From Thuidium tamariscinum (Eukaryota > Streptophyta > Bryopsida > Hypnales > Thuidiaceae): DNA of 64,000 bases. The translations under genes and the position numbers were made by a program. Every line of letters begins with the position of its first letter. Within the stretch, counting starts at the first letter, position 1. Under the pieces are notes generated by a model. That model did no database searches. It was not told where the DNA came from and saw only the letters and a list, made by a program, of their open reading frames with translations. The stretch covers positions 44,793,082 through 44,857,081 of the forward strand of contig OX344751.2 of NCBI GenBank assembly GCA_947034885.2, given 5' to 3'. Shown one piece after another: positions 23,617 to 36,275 of the stretch.

Positions 23617-25533
23617 ATGGCGGCCGATTCGACTTCTTCAGCCGTGAGGTGCGCGCGCATTGAGTCTTTGAAACGCGTTTGCTTGCAAGAGTCTGTAGAA
23701 TTGTAACAAATATGTATTTGGTGCTTCGTGGTTTACATTGAACGTGTACTGAACGTGTAGTGTATTGTTAGGTTTTCAAGGTTTCCAGCACTGAACGTTT
23801 AGTGTACTGTTAGGTTCTCAGGGTCGTCTCTTTCTTGCCGTTGTTACTTGCAGTTAGAGATACTAACCTCGGAGAAGTGATACATGTATTGTACTTGCTC
23901 TTCTTTGTTCAAGTTTGCATTGTATTCTAACTTCGATACTGATCAATTGCGGAGAGTTTGCATGTTCCGTATAGCAGTTTCTTGGTTTGGAGTTGTTAGA
24001 GCTTGCGGTTAGGGTTGGTTTTAACCAATCAATTAGTGATAATTAATCCGATATCAAGTTAATTGATAGACAAGGGAATCAGAATGTTCTCATTCTGACA
24101 ATTTTTCGACTGCATTTTCGATTGCCTTATATTGTGTTTAATTGTCTTCGATTCTGTTATCATAGACTGTTCTAAGGCTGTAAGTATACGTAAGAAGATT
24201 GAAGTTTTATAAAATAATATGATGATTAAATTGTTGCCGAAATAAGAATCAGAAATGAAAGCATTCCGTGTTTTTCGTTGCGCTGGGTTTTGCCACTGGA
24301 AACTGGAATTCTCTACTTTATTTTGTTTTGTAGTTCAGGGTTTTTAACTGCCTCGGACTAGGTTTTCTGCATTCTGGTCTTAAGACTTGTTCTTACTTGC
24401 CAGGTTGCAAATGTACACGTAAAAATGTTGAAAATCGTTCAAATTAATATGGAACTGTAATCGGAGATTGGAACAAGACCGTTCTAGATCCCATTTTCAG
24501 GTAACCCTGATGTTTCTCTCTATTTACTGACTGTCCAGTAGTTGATTAGGTGTATTTCACATTGAACCATTAATTGTTAGTTTTTACATAATTATGTTCT
24601 ATCATAATTAAAGATGTGGTTCAAAAAACATGTAATTTCGTTTGAATGTTTGTTATTGATTTGCTCGGCGCTTACAGAACATAGTATTTAATGCCGCTTA
24701 ATTGTTCTGATTCTTCTTCAGTGACTTATGGTCGATGGTTGCAATTGCCTGTCGTTCTGTTTCTACGTATCAGTCACTTAATTACTTCAGGTGCATGATT
24801 GAGTGTGCACAGGCAGACTGTTAACAGCGAAGCTGATCCGTTTCATCGAACTCTGAACGATGTCGTTGACGAACTCACACAAAAGGCCGAAATCTGGCCA
24901 CTGGTGCCCGAAATAGCAGATGAAAACGGGACGCTTCGGGTTTTAGTAGGTTTGTTGCAACCACATTATTTACGACCTGTTTCTTGATCGCTTACATCCA
25001 AGTTTTTCTTAGTGTTTGTGTTCGTGTTCAACATGAGTTTGCAGTTGCCAATTGAAGTATACGTATTGACACTGATAAGTGCAGTGAGCGTGCACAAGGG
25101 ATTGAGTTTTCCATAGAGGAACTGAAACCGAGTTAACCGTTTTTAATGGACCATTTCCTCCTGCTGAGTAATAAATTCCGTTTCATTAGCATGCATGATG
25201 GTAAACTCATAAAACTCCCTTGTGGTGTAACCTAACGCTCTTACCCGACTGCGATTACGTACAGATCCCAAATATCTTCCTCGACCTCGAGCACCACAAG
25301 TTCCAGTGGTGCCACAGCCCGTGCCACAGGCCTCTGCGCCTGGCAGGCTGGACAATTTATATGCACCGCATTTCCGGCGTCTTATGCGGGACCTAGAGGC
25401 ACGAAGCTCTCACGTGCCAGCTTCCGTAACTGAAGGAAGGGTGGCAACGCTGAGTTTGGCTACGGTGTCAGCTGAAGGTGAAGCAATCTTTGAACCCACC
25501 TTGGAAGATCGTGTGGCTGCCCCGGCGAAGTAA
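23617..25533 (+). CDS. Gene B: uncharacterised three-exon small-protein family member
   Basis: Model: exon 1 23617-23648 (32 nt), exon 2 24813-24949 (137 nt), exon 3 25265-25533 (stop TAA), giving 145 residues. Intron 1 has donor GAG/GTGCGC and acceptor GCACAG in phase 2; intron 2 has donor TAG/GTTTGT and acceptor TACAG in phase 1. Exon 1 gives MAADSTSSAV with the next codon split as Arg, as in A, C and D. Exon 2 contains KAEIWPLVPEIADENGTLRV. Exon 3 begins with a long proline-rich run (PRPRAPQVPVVPQPVPQ), then the amphipathic block LDNLYAPHFRRLMRDLE, then SVTEGRVATLSLATVSAEGE and a tail ending RVAAPAK. The block order matches gene C almost throughout exon 3. The role is unknown; no signal peptide or membrane segment is seen. 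Confidence 0.65.
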
Positions 25534-25883
25534 ATGGTTGGACTCAACGATGGAATATGCGACTTGAATTTGGTGCTTTCAATTACTATGCCACGGCGCT
25601 TTTCAGCGGCCTTTTCATGAGAAAACAGTTTTTTGACCTGCTGTAGCTAGTTGCTGCTGGCCTGCATTGTGTAGACGGAGGATGTCTGTGCCCTAAAGAG
25701 TCGAAATAGATGCTCAATTGCAATTTCAGTGTGTTCAATTTCGAGCTTTTTGTGTGCATATCATGGGATTTACGGGTGTGAGACTTTTTGGACCGTTGTA
25801 TTGAAACAGTCCTTACCAATTGCTACTATTCTGTGCAAAGAGCTGGTGCCTGATTCAACCTGACGTGAATATTGTGCACGGTA

Positions 25884-26903
25884 TAAGGTAGGTACACCCA
25901 AAATGGGGTGAATGCAAGAAAGACTTGTACTATTTGGCGTCACACGGAATTGTCATGAGCTATAACTTTTGAAGCATTAACTCTTTGAACTTAAAATTTT
26001 TATTGAAGATGACTGACTTGATAGTTATCAAAACCCTTATTTTTCAGAAATTTTCAAAAATCATTTTATATTTAAATTCTAATTTCTCTAATTTGTCACA
26101 CTTTGCGATTTAGGGGTTTTTAGTACTGGGGAGTACTTTAAATTAATAATTTAGAGCTCAGATTTCTAGGGTCTATTCCTACACTAAGTAGGCATGTTTC
26201 TACCCAAGGAAATTTAAAAAATCATTATTCTCTTTCCTCTACATGTGTGCTAATAGGCCTCCCTTGCGTGCACATTTTTGAACAATCAAGATAGTTTTTG
26301 GATCATTATTTTGGTGGAATACCTTTACCATAAAGTCTTCCCAAATGGCCAATTTTTAGTTTTAAGAAAAATTACTTTCCCTATTTTTTACAAATTAAAA
26401 TGTGAAAATATAGTGAAAGTTACAATTTTCACGAAATTCAGCACTTTTCTAGTTCTCTTCCTTAGAGAATTTTTCTATACTTTTCCTTCCTAGGGTATCT
26501 TTTTCTTAAAGGTATATACATCAAACATATTTTGTACTTTTTTTAAAAACTGATTTACTATTTATACAGTACTTCCAAAGAAAAAAGTGAGTACTGTGCA
26601 AAACGCTATGCTTTGCCGCAGGTCTTTCTTGCAATGATCCAATGGCACCTGACCTTAAAGCGCCTGTACAACATGCATGCATTTTCAAAATCAGTCATGT
26701 ACCCACACTGTAGATGGCACTTTCAGAAAAACACTTGACTGTTAATAATTTTTGCATACGGTATCCAAATCCAAATCCATTGTTCTTTGGTGCGTTGGAA
26801 CATGCTTTCATTCACCAACAAGACTGTAAAAAAATCTGAACAACATAATAACATGAACTAGGCACAGTATGAAAAACTGGTACTTTTGGGTATACCTACC
26901 TTA
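25884..26903. mobile_element. TAAGGTA-type miniature transposon interrupted by a MITE
   Basis: Left end TAAGGTAGGTACACCC (from 25884), inverted right end TAAGGTAGGTATACCC (to 26903). Taking out the 735-bp MITE at 25906-26640 and one AATG leaves 281 bp, matching the intact 276-bp copy at 18911-19186 in opposite orientation. The right-hand part is duplicated in tandem beyond the element. Confidence 0.7.
25906..26640. mobile_element. GGGTGATTGCAAG MITE nested in another transposon
   Basis: The length is 735 bp. It starts GGGTGAATGCAAG and ends CTTGCAATGATCC. AATG precedes it (25902-25905) and follows it (26641-26644), a perfect 4-bp target duplication. It is a close inverted copy of 14619-15363, judged by the shared 71-codon frame that differs at about five positions. 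Confidence 0.88.
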
Positions 26904-27083
26904 GTAATTTCGTACACATAATGGTATTCAAATCCAAATCCATTGTTCTTTGGTGCGTTGGAACATGCTTTCACTCACCAACAAGACTGTAAAAAAATCT
27001 GAACATAATAACATGAACTAGGCACAGTATGAAAAACTGGTACTTTTGGGTATACCTACCTTAGTAATTTTGTACACATAATT
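26761..27083. repeat. Tandem duplication, two units of about 160 bp
   Basis: Unit 1 (26761-26923) and unit 2 (26924-27083) are nearly identical. Both contain CCAAATCCATTGTTCTTTGG or its close match, and both end near GTACACATAAT. Unit 2 lacks three bases (AAC). The first unit includes the right end of the TAAGGTA-type element. Confidence 0.9.
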
Positions 27084-30000
27084 GTCTCTGCGACACTAAG
27101 TTTTGGGGGGACAACAACCTATAAGGTTGTAGCATTTTAAATTGCCAATATATATCAGCATCTCAGAGTCTTTTGTATGGTCACATCATGAAAATTTCGT
27201 TCAATTATATTACCAAATCACAATCATGAAAGATGATGCAATGTTGCAAGTAAAATCAAAATTTTGAACTACTAAGAGATTTTGTTTTGAATTTTCAAAA
27301 GCAACACACTTTTAGGGTTATACAATGAATCGTAGACTTGTTAGTAGGAAACAATGTTCAATAGGGACACCTTGAATAGCCTTGAAATAGTAGAGAATTA
27401 AAGAATAATGCATGAATAGCAACAACCCTAAGCATCAATTTGATAATTTACTCAAGCTCTAGATAGGAGATAAACAATTTTACATGTACTTTGTTTACTT
27501 TTTAGGCCTAAAACAAGAGTTTTTTTTAGACACTTGGTAGTTTACAATGCAACCACTACCTTAATGTGTTAGCTAATTTAGCTTCTTATTTCTTGTGATG
27601 CAAAATGTATTATAAAAGTAGTGATTCTATTTTAAAAATCTAAGATCTTATAAGATGATTAAGACATGCATTAAATATATTCTTCTACTCCAAAATGATC
27701 TTCCAGTTGCTCTTCGTTTTTTGTCCCAAAATGATCTTCTTGGTGCACGATTTAATGTTGAGGCAAGGGGGTTTGAAGTTGGAGGCAAATCCTAAATCCA
27801 ACTCCAACCAAAAACTTGGATTTAGAATGTTCTAAAAAACAAGTATTGTTCCCTTGATTTTCCATGCTAGTTGACATCACTAATGAAAATCACAAATCAT
27901 AAAAAAAAGGATTTGTATGGTGACATGGTCTTGTGCCATAGGATGAAAGCTTTGGTATGGGCCATAAGCCTAGCCCTAGCCTAGTAACCTTATCGTTCAA
28001 TATTAAAGGACCAATTGAATACTAGTTTTGGTCTACATCATCTAGGTAATTGTATGGCCACTGGTGAGCACTGGATAATTATGCCCTTAAAAATTCAACT
28101 TTTGAGTTTAAGGAACTACAATTTGAAAAGAGCTTTGGAATTCAAAGTTTCATAATGGTAGAAACACATCTACTTCTACTTACAACTAAAAAAAAATTAT
28201 AAAATTATAATTTTTCAAGCTTAATCTAAAACATTTTGTCTAACAAGAAGATCATTTTGGGACGAAGGGAGTACAAATTGATAAATTTTGACATGTCATT
28301 ACTTGTTTGACCTTCATTTAACCAATCAACTATTTTGTGGATATTATTCAATTTTGGGCAACTTTTTTGAGAGGAAAAATTAAATTTTAAACTTTCTTTA
28401 ATGCACACTAATAATCCTAATAACCTTGGAAATCATTTTGTTCCAAATTAAGATTGCTATAACTAATCAAAAGTTGTTGGTAAAGAAAAAAGCATAAAGT
28501 ATTCAATATTGACTCTCATATTGTCTAGTGTATAGAAATCTATCAATAGGGGAAAATATGGTGTTTTTATCCTTAAAACTTTTGCCAATTTGTACAAAAC
28601 AATTAGATTTCCAATTTTAGTCAATCATCAAAAAAATCATGTGCTATAAATAGTAATTACAATTTTAATAAAATTCAAAGAAAAATGATTGAAAAATGCT
28701 CTAAAACTTGAAAGAAATCTATGACTACTTTTCAAATTTTGACTTTATGTATAATTTATAAATTAAACTCTTAATATCTTTATGTGTAGTATAAACATTG
28801 AAAAGGTTGAAAGAGCCATATTTATAGCAAATCTTAGTTTAATCCTATATCCTTTGAGCATTCAAGGAATAATCCTCAATGATCAATGCAACCATTTTTT
28901 AGTCATTGTCTACCTATACACATTGTTTTGGGGCAACTAAAAACCTTCTTTCATATTTTTATTTTTCATATGTATAGAAAAATGGATTGTCTTTACATAT
29001 GTTGATTATGCATTGACATTGTAGTTATTGCCTATTTTATAAATATTACTCTTTATTTGGCTATATACATGCAATATAGATGCTATATAGATCATATAGG
29101 TGATCTCTTTCATAATGCACAACATAAGCTTCATTGATGAAAACTTCAAAAAATTTCAAAGAATTAATCTTTACATTTGTACAAACAAATAAATAGAAAA
29201 AGATTTTTCTCTTAAACCTTTGTTGTAAAGGAATTGTACTTGGGGTCTTCAAGGGACAATGATGAGTAGTAAAGGAACAATTTCTTGGACATCCTAAATT
29301 GCAACTTAATGTATTTATATATCATAAGGTTTTCAAAAATCTCAAATTATGATTTTTTTCTTATAACACATTGGATTCCATTTTTTTATAAACATTGGAT
29401 TTTATTTTATTGACTTAAAATTATAAGGAAACTTAAGTAGATTTTGAGTATCCTTTCAAAATAATGTTAAGAGATTTGAAATTTGAATGCCTCTTATTTG
29501 AATATTTACATTTTTGTATTTTGAATGTTTGGTACTATTTACATATTTGAATTTTTTTAATGTTCTAATGCTTTGTATAAATTTATATATATATAGAAAA
29601 ATCATATATATATGATTTTTCTATAATTCATTCATTATTTTCTACTTTATATTCTAAACATTGGATGATGTTATTTATTGGTTCCATTTCTATTATTTTT
29701 TGGAACATTTTTCTTGATGTTTATAATGAAAAATTATTTCAATGGTAGAATGTACAAAAGTTAGACCTTTTGTTCATATGATCTTTGAATTTTACATTTA
29801 GGTTTTTAAAAAATGAATACATCTCACATTTATAATTTCATATTTTATATTTAATCTTTGAACCAATAAGTAGGTGTCTTCATTTTGGAAAATGACACAA
29901 TATTGTATGTATAGGTCAATTTTGTAATTACCTCAAGGAAATTTAGAAAATGTCAAAATTTAGAAAACTATTTACATAAGAATTTACGTATGTTGAATTG

Positions 30001-30540
30001 CAAAAAATAAAATATTTCAACATGAATCTGCCAAAACGAACCTACACGTACAGTAGACTAATTCTCCACGATGTTGTAGACTATAGTATACAACAATGGA
30101 TAGAAATTTAGAATTTCTAAGCATATTTTGAAACTAACATGATGTTTCAATTTTTCTTCAAAACTTTATAAGGGAGGGGCACCCAATGGTGCACCTGTAC
30201 CCAATGTCGTCTGTTTCTACAACACACAATCATTTCAAGCTATAAATGTAGGTAGACAATACATAGTACATGGCTTATTTCTTTTGACCTAAAACAATAA
30301 GCAGTCTACAATCCCACTACATTTCTGTTCTAGAATGAATGACTGACTTAGAAATGGACGGCATTAGGTGCAGGTGTGCCATTGGGTGCCTCTCCCATAG
30401 TAGTTTCAAATTTTACATTAAAATTTCAACTTCTTAAGACTTATAATACACATGTGATTACATCTATAACATAAAAACACATAGTTACATACACAACTGC
30501 AAAATGAGAGCATGCAGTGAAAAAGGACCTTGAAGGGCTT
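27084..30540. other. AT-rich sea with a perfect palindrome, no gene seen
   Basis: Very AT-rich, decayed repetitive DNA. The only discrete structure I can define is the palindrome at 29592-29625. Open frames are short and biased by composition. Confidence 0.45.
29592..29625. repeat. 34-bp perfect palindrome
   Basis: The half-site TATAGAAAAATCATATA is followed directly by its exact reverse complement. It could extrude as a cruciform or be the closed tip of a foldback element. No wider inverted arms were seen. Confidence 0.85.
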
Positions 30541-31192
30541 TGTTTTTTTGAAACAAATGAAACGGAATTGCATTGCTCAGACTTTGAAGTTTGAAAACAT
30601 GATCATAGGCCCATCCTTTCACAGTAAATATTCAGATTTCAAGGGAGGGGTGGTAGCCAAAACGAAGCCAAAAACATCAAACTGAGTTTCAAGATCCATT
30701 TGAAACCAATAAACAACTCTGCCGCGCTGGTCTCATTCCAAAACCCGAAAAGCAAGACTAGGTGTACGAGCGCCGAATGCAAATCAAAGCTTGTCGAATC
30801 ATTTACATTCAGCAACTTCAAACAGGAAGAACCATTCATAGAGTTCAAACGTTGCCAACTGAAATCAAAAGAAGACTATCACACAACAGAAAGATGGACA
30901 TTTAATAGAATAAACAGAACACGCTTATGAACATTTATTTCATATGGAACACATTTATTAAGCATGTATAACACTACTTTCGGGCAAAGGCTTCCTCTCT
31001 ATATCGCAGGCTGCAAGCTCCAGCACGTACTTTTCGGAAACTGGAAGCTCATCCGAGACTCACTATCCGAGACGCCGGGTAACGGTCTACCAACTTCTCC
31101 AGCGTGACACGAGAATCGAAGTTAAGGCAGCATTTCGCGTACCAGAACTATGGCGTCTTATTACCTACTCCGTATATTAATTGTACACGAAT

Positions 31193-33124
31193 TTACTTCC
31201 TCACACCAGCCTTCCGCTCCACCAGAACGGATTGAAAGACAACTCCACCTTCAGCTTTCACGTCAACCGCGTCCAGCGCAGGCACGTAACCTTCAGTTAC
31301 TGATGAGGGCTCGTGGATCTGTGCTGACACATTTCCCTCTAGCACCTTCAGCAGCTCGGGCACAGCAAGTTGTTGGGCCTTGAGTCCCTCCAGCAAAAGC
31401 TCAAGTCGCCGAAAGAAGGGTTCGTACAATTTATCTAGCCTGCTAGAGCCAGGGAGACGACTGGGACCTGCGGACTCAGGCGGAGCCTCTGGAGCCGGGG
31501 CAGGGAGATGCTCCGGAGCTGCAATGATAAAGTGGCTAAGTTATGTGGGTTCAAATTGAATACTGTCTAAACACAAAACTGGGTGCAAATAACAGGAACA
31601 CTGTTGGCACAAATGTGGTTTCCGAGACAAACCTAGGTCAGCCCGAAGGTCATCGGACACGAAGTCCACAGCCGGGCAGAACTCTTCCGCTTCTTTTCTG
31701 GAGTAACCTCCAGATTCTGCAATATCGAAGGTCAACAGAGTTCCACCAGTTGGACTGTCCCTTCACATGTGCAATTCACCACGTTCATCAAGTGACTGCG
31801 GCAGGAAAATTGGTCAACTACTGGCTCCTAATCCTACACCTGGCACATAATCAACTATTGCATCTAAATCATAACCCTGAACCCATAGAACAGAACGCCT
31901 GCAGATATCTGTAAGAAACATACCAGCCAAACATATAAGGTGAGACCAGCCTATGACAGGCAGAGTGACTGGTTTGCTGAGTTGGCATTGTTGAATTTTT
32001 TTCTTTTAAAATCACAGAGAAACAAATGTGAGAAATAGAGAGAATAGTTGAAATTTTATTTTCTTGACAAAGTATGATTGACCCAATTGATCCTGGAAAA
32101 GAGTCTTTAGTCTATCTCAAACCAACAAAAAGTGTATCCATAAGAGTCATCTTACTTGAACACTTAACATAGTCACTATGTTTCTTAACATGGCCACAAC
32201 ATGAAGACCTAGAAAAGTCACTTCTTCTAACGAAATTTACACTCAAGAGGTGAAAATTTCAATTGCAATCACTAATCACTCCATCAGCATCACCTAAAAC
32301 ATTGAATGTAGATACTAATTCAAACTAATCTAATGTATAAGTTCTAGTTTACGCTTTCTAACAGCATTGCCTTGGGCTTCTAAGCTTAAATGTTTAAAAT
32401 CCCTCCTCAGATTATCCACACATGCATACACAACATCACGCACTTGTAAAAAACATCCACAGCCTTCTAAATGCAGTCATATGAGTTCATTCACTTGCAG
32501 GATCTCTAATAAGACGTGAGCTCAAGGTCACAAATTACCAGCATATAAATGAAATGTGCAATTACAAAGTGCGATTGGAGAGGTTCAGTGCATGAGCAAC
32601 CTGAAACCCAAACAATTCTACTGCTAGTAAGATTAACTCAGTAGTTAATAGTATTACAAGGTTAACACTCGATTGATCATCACAAACCCTAAGCGGTACC
32701 AACATTAAAATACTATGATACCGAACAATCGTAAATCATGACATGGAAGTAAGCACATTTCCTAATACTCCGCTGTGAGTCACGGTGGAAACAAACCACG
32801 AGGGCTAACAAAAATTCAAAAACCACAAACCTATGTACGAAATCAATAAACCACAAAGAAAAGAGATATCCAGTGCAAGAAGACCTACATCGTACCGCCT
32901 CAGTGCTACTCCGTTGAGTGATAACAAAGCGTAGAATATTCAGTAACACAAAATCAAAATGCTACACTCCTAAATCGGCAGAAAGCTTTATAGACAATCC
33001 CTAAAAATTGGTTCTGGCTCAAAAACAACCCGTGGTTTAATTTTGCTCAAGAATTGGCACTAGAACAGCAGCACGAGTGTTTTGGTATCGCGCACCTGAG
33101 GAATGGATCTCTAGGTGACCCCAT
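31193..33124 (-). CDS. Gene C: uncharacterised three-exon small-protein family member
   Basis: Model: exon 1 33124-33096 (29 nt), exon 2 31697-31633 (65 nt), exon 3 31518-31193 (stop TAA), giving 139 residues. Intron 1 has donor CAG/GTGCGC and acceptor CTCCAG in phase 2; intron 2 has donor TAG/GTTTGT and acceptor TTGCAG in phase 1. Exon 1 gives MGSPRDPFL; exon 2 RKEAEEFCPAVDFVSDDLRA. Exon 3 is proline-rich (APEHLPAPAPEAPPE), then LDKLYEPFFRRLELLLE, then SVTEGYVPALDAVDVKAEGG and a tail ending GVRK. Exon 3 aligns closely with gene B. The exon 2 acceptor is the weakest call: a better-looking TTGCAG lies 19 bases upstream but would break the frame. The middle exon is much shorter than in A and D. 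Function unknown. Confidence 0.6.
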
Positions 33125-34860
33125 GTCTCTACGCTGCGAGTTACGGCACAAACAGCACGCAAAAGTTGTGGAGAGACACTTCGAACTCGAGAAAACGAAA
33201 ACCTTCGAGTCAAGGCAGTCAGTCAAGGACTCTGAGGGACGCAACCAAACCCTCCTTCTCTCACTGAAATTGGCCACATTCGTCCAAACATGCGACGTGA
33301 CGGTGGGTTTTACGAACGAGAATCAGTTCATCACTTCATCCGGAGGACGGACGTCAAATTCCTCGGCCACATTCGTCTCACTTGAGATTCTGCCCGAAAC
33401 GACTCTTCATTCTCAATTTGGATGAAATACAGTGAATTTTGTATCTCCCCCGAAACTCTGTAGAAGCTGCGTGGAAGCTACTTTGACGAAACAACTTCGA
33501 AATAACGCGAGATGGCGAACTCAGTGTCCCCACCAAGTCTATTGACTGGCATCAACTACAATTTTTATCATCCAAGATCATTAACTACAGTACTATCATC
33601 AACGGTCATAAGAATATAGAAATTTATATTCTCCTCATCATGTGCTCCTAAATGAACATATACTCGTAAGCTCTGAGTTCAGCCACAATCAAGTCACAGT
33701 TCCTGCAAATTAGCGGATTCTACCAGTCACAATTTTTCGAATTCATTTAACGCCACTCAAAAAGACATCATATAGAGGTAGTTTAGAATATGAGAAAGAA
33801 AGCTCTCATGTTGCAGACACAAGAGTACCGTAAGGAATGCTACCCAGCAGAATCGTCACACGCCATTCTACTGGTCAACATACGCTCTCTAAACTTGCAG
33901 AGGTTCCGAATCGTACCAATCTCACAAGCCTTGTCAAATCTTACGCTCTGAAAGACAAAGTGAATGATAATTCCCATGGCCAGTGTTCACTTTCAGTGAA
34001 TCGCCTTACGCTCCTCACAGACACGCACACGAGATGTTCTGCGACATAGCCAAAAATTTCACAATCCAAAAATTGAAGTGCAAAACTCTTGCACATGAAA
34101 AGAGCAGAGTTTCCAACCTGAAAGCATGTAGCCGAGGATACCAGAGTTGGAGCTGATCGTTCGCCTCGTTACAGTACGAACAACTCCAACATGATTAGCT
34201 CGTGTGGATGCAGCGGCCAGTGAAAGAGTCGGACGCTAAACAAGTGGTTGGAGAAGACTATTCTCCAGCGACTTCTTTAGCGTGGAGCACTTCCAGGTAG
34301 ACTGCTCAGATGGCGATTCAGAGTCCTCGTTCCACAAGCAAGCCTGAACCATCTTGCATCAAGATCTCAAGCACAGCCATAGCTTATCAATCCTCCCTAC
34401 GCTGGTCGAGAAGCAGTACGAACAAGACGAATACAAGGAAGGTGACTTGGTGAGCAACACCTAAGTTTAGAGACCAGTCCAAAATTAGGCTTCCTATCAA
34501 TTGCAACACGAATAGGAACTTCCACTGTGATCCAATCTTTTCTGCAGAATGTCAGGCGCCGCAGACAGGTTGCAAGTTGCGTGGTCCTAATCTTAGAAAT
34601 ATCGCCACTGTTATCAGACGAAGGAGGCATCGAGGAAGTATTCGTTCAATAAAGAAAAGAGAGAGAGGCCGGCCAACCCTGCCTGATGGCGCTCCATGCT
34701 CAAATGCAGTCCTCCAATAAGTTAAGTTAAAGCCCCCAGCTGGATGCTTGACTGCCTCGCCAGTCGCCACACAGTCTTCAATTCAGGTCTGGGGGAGTCA
34801 GTTGTTGATCAGAAGTCCCTACAGTCACCAGAAGGCTTATAGACCCACAAAGCCCGTACT
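33125..34860. other. Island DNA upstream of gene C
   Basis: Non-repetitive sequence of moderate GC. A minus-strand ATG at 34630 begins MPPSSDNSGDISKI, which looks like a family first exon, but the expected AG/GT donor reads AG/GA. It could be a dead first exon or chance. A plus-strand frame from 33054 overlaps exon 1 of gene C in antisense and is probably a shadow. Confidence 0.4.
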
Positions 34861-34891
34861 CCGTAACACTGTAACATTGTTTACCAATGAG

Positions 34892-35064
34892 CATAACATT
34901 CAGTAGCCCATAGAAGGACTGCCTTTCCCTTTGTGAAGTCCCCATCACCTAATTTCACCTGACATTTCTTGAAGTTTGCAACTTTAGTTACTGAATGGTG
35001 TGGAATATTCCACACCATTTCATCCACTGGGAAGCAGTGCGAGAGGTTGCTACTGAATGTTATG
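34892..35064. mobile_element. CATAACATTC MITE, intact 173-bp copy
   Basis: It starts CATAACATTCAGTAGC and ends GCTACTGAATGTTATG, a perfect 16-bp inverted repeat. A second internal palindrome, GGTGTGGAATATTCCACACC, lies in the middle. AG flanks both ends, which might be a 2-bp duplication. Relatives lie at 280-466 and 13770-13977. No coding frame. Confidence 0.85.
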
Positions 35065-35113
35065 AGACACGAATAATAATATTAGAACAATAAAAACACT
35101 TGTCAAAAATTAA

Positions 35114-36275
35114 CCCCTAAGCGTCTAGGCTCAGACTCATCTCCAGAATTGACAATTTTGGAAAAATCATTGGTAGTACTTTCTAGAAAAATATTTTGGA
35201 AATTGGAATTGAGATGCAAATATGATCAGTGGGTTTTTTCCTAGCTATTTGGAGCAAAATTGCACCAAATATTTTTGCCTGGCACCATGCTTGTAGAAAA
35301 TAAACAGTAAAATTTTGGATGAAATCGTCAATGAATTTCAAAAATTTCAAAATTATTGGATGAAATCACCAGATAATGGATGAAAATAGGATGATAGATA
35401 TGTATTATATGCTAATATTATATTTTCTATCTAATATATGGATGAATGTTGAAATTTGAAGCATTACAATAAATGAAGTATCACCACTTTGACACTTCAC
35501 AAGAAATGAAAAAAACCCAAATAAAAGTTATAGAATTTGAGTTTTAAATACTCTCTATAAGGTTAGTTCACCAATTGTATCACCAAAGATTTTCTATAAA
35601 TTTTGAAAGAAAAAATTCAAAATTCCTTTGAAATTCAATTACAAGCTAAATATTGTCATTTTTTGAGTAAATATTGTTGGAATCAGGGCTTTTTTTTATA
35701 CTTGAAGAAGTGCCATAGTGGCAATATAAAATGTTATATTGGTGCTCCAAATTGCAACATTCATCCACTTATAGGATGTATAGAAAGGTTTTCAACCGCA
35801 ATCAAGTGATTTCATCTAATATTTTTTTTAATTTCAAAGTAGTCTAAATATTTCATCAAAGTTTTTTGGCATTTTTTGGTAGTGTTTTTTAGCCAAATTA
35901 TTTTTTCTGGTGCAATCTGGTACTAGAAAGCCAAAAAAAAGCCCTAGTTGCTATGGATTTGAAATGAGGTTCTCTTAGCATGGTGAATTTTGGGAATTTT
36001 TGTGTTCTTTGATTCTATTTCCTCTTTTTTACAATTCTAGATTTCAACTATAGTCAATGCAATTTGGACTTGGTCAATCACTTGACATACTTCTACATTT
36101 ATAATTTTAGAAAATTATGTACTCTAGTAACACAAAATCCATTCTTTGGATAGGACCATAACTTCATAAAATATCTTTGAAAATTAGGGTGACTTTCATT
36201 TAAGCTATAATGAGAAAGAAATTTGATTTTTAAATTGTACATCATTTAAAAATTGGATGTCAAAGTACTTATGGG
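35114..36275. mobile_element. TTAA-flanked transposon copy
   Basis: TTAA at 35110-35113 precedes CCCCTAAGCGTCTAGG. The right end, recognised by similarity to the inverted copy at 5847-6420, is ATGGG followed by TTGA at 36276-36279, a mutated TTAA. The copy is longer than its relative and has no transposase frame I can support. Confidence 0.5.

Noticed and set aside
33054..33425. 123-codon plus-strand frame over exon 1 of gene C
   Set aside because: Antisense to the modelled first exon and leader, with no recognisable domain or partner exons.
34397..34630. MPPSSDNSGDISKI as first exon of gene C
   Set aside because: The expected donor reads AG/GA instead of AG/GT; the exon at 33124-33096 has a proper donor and the right phase.
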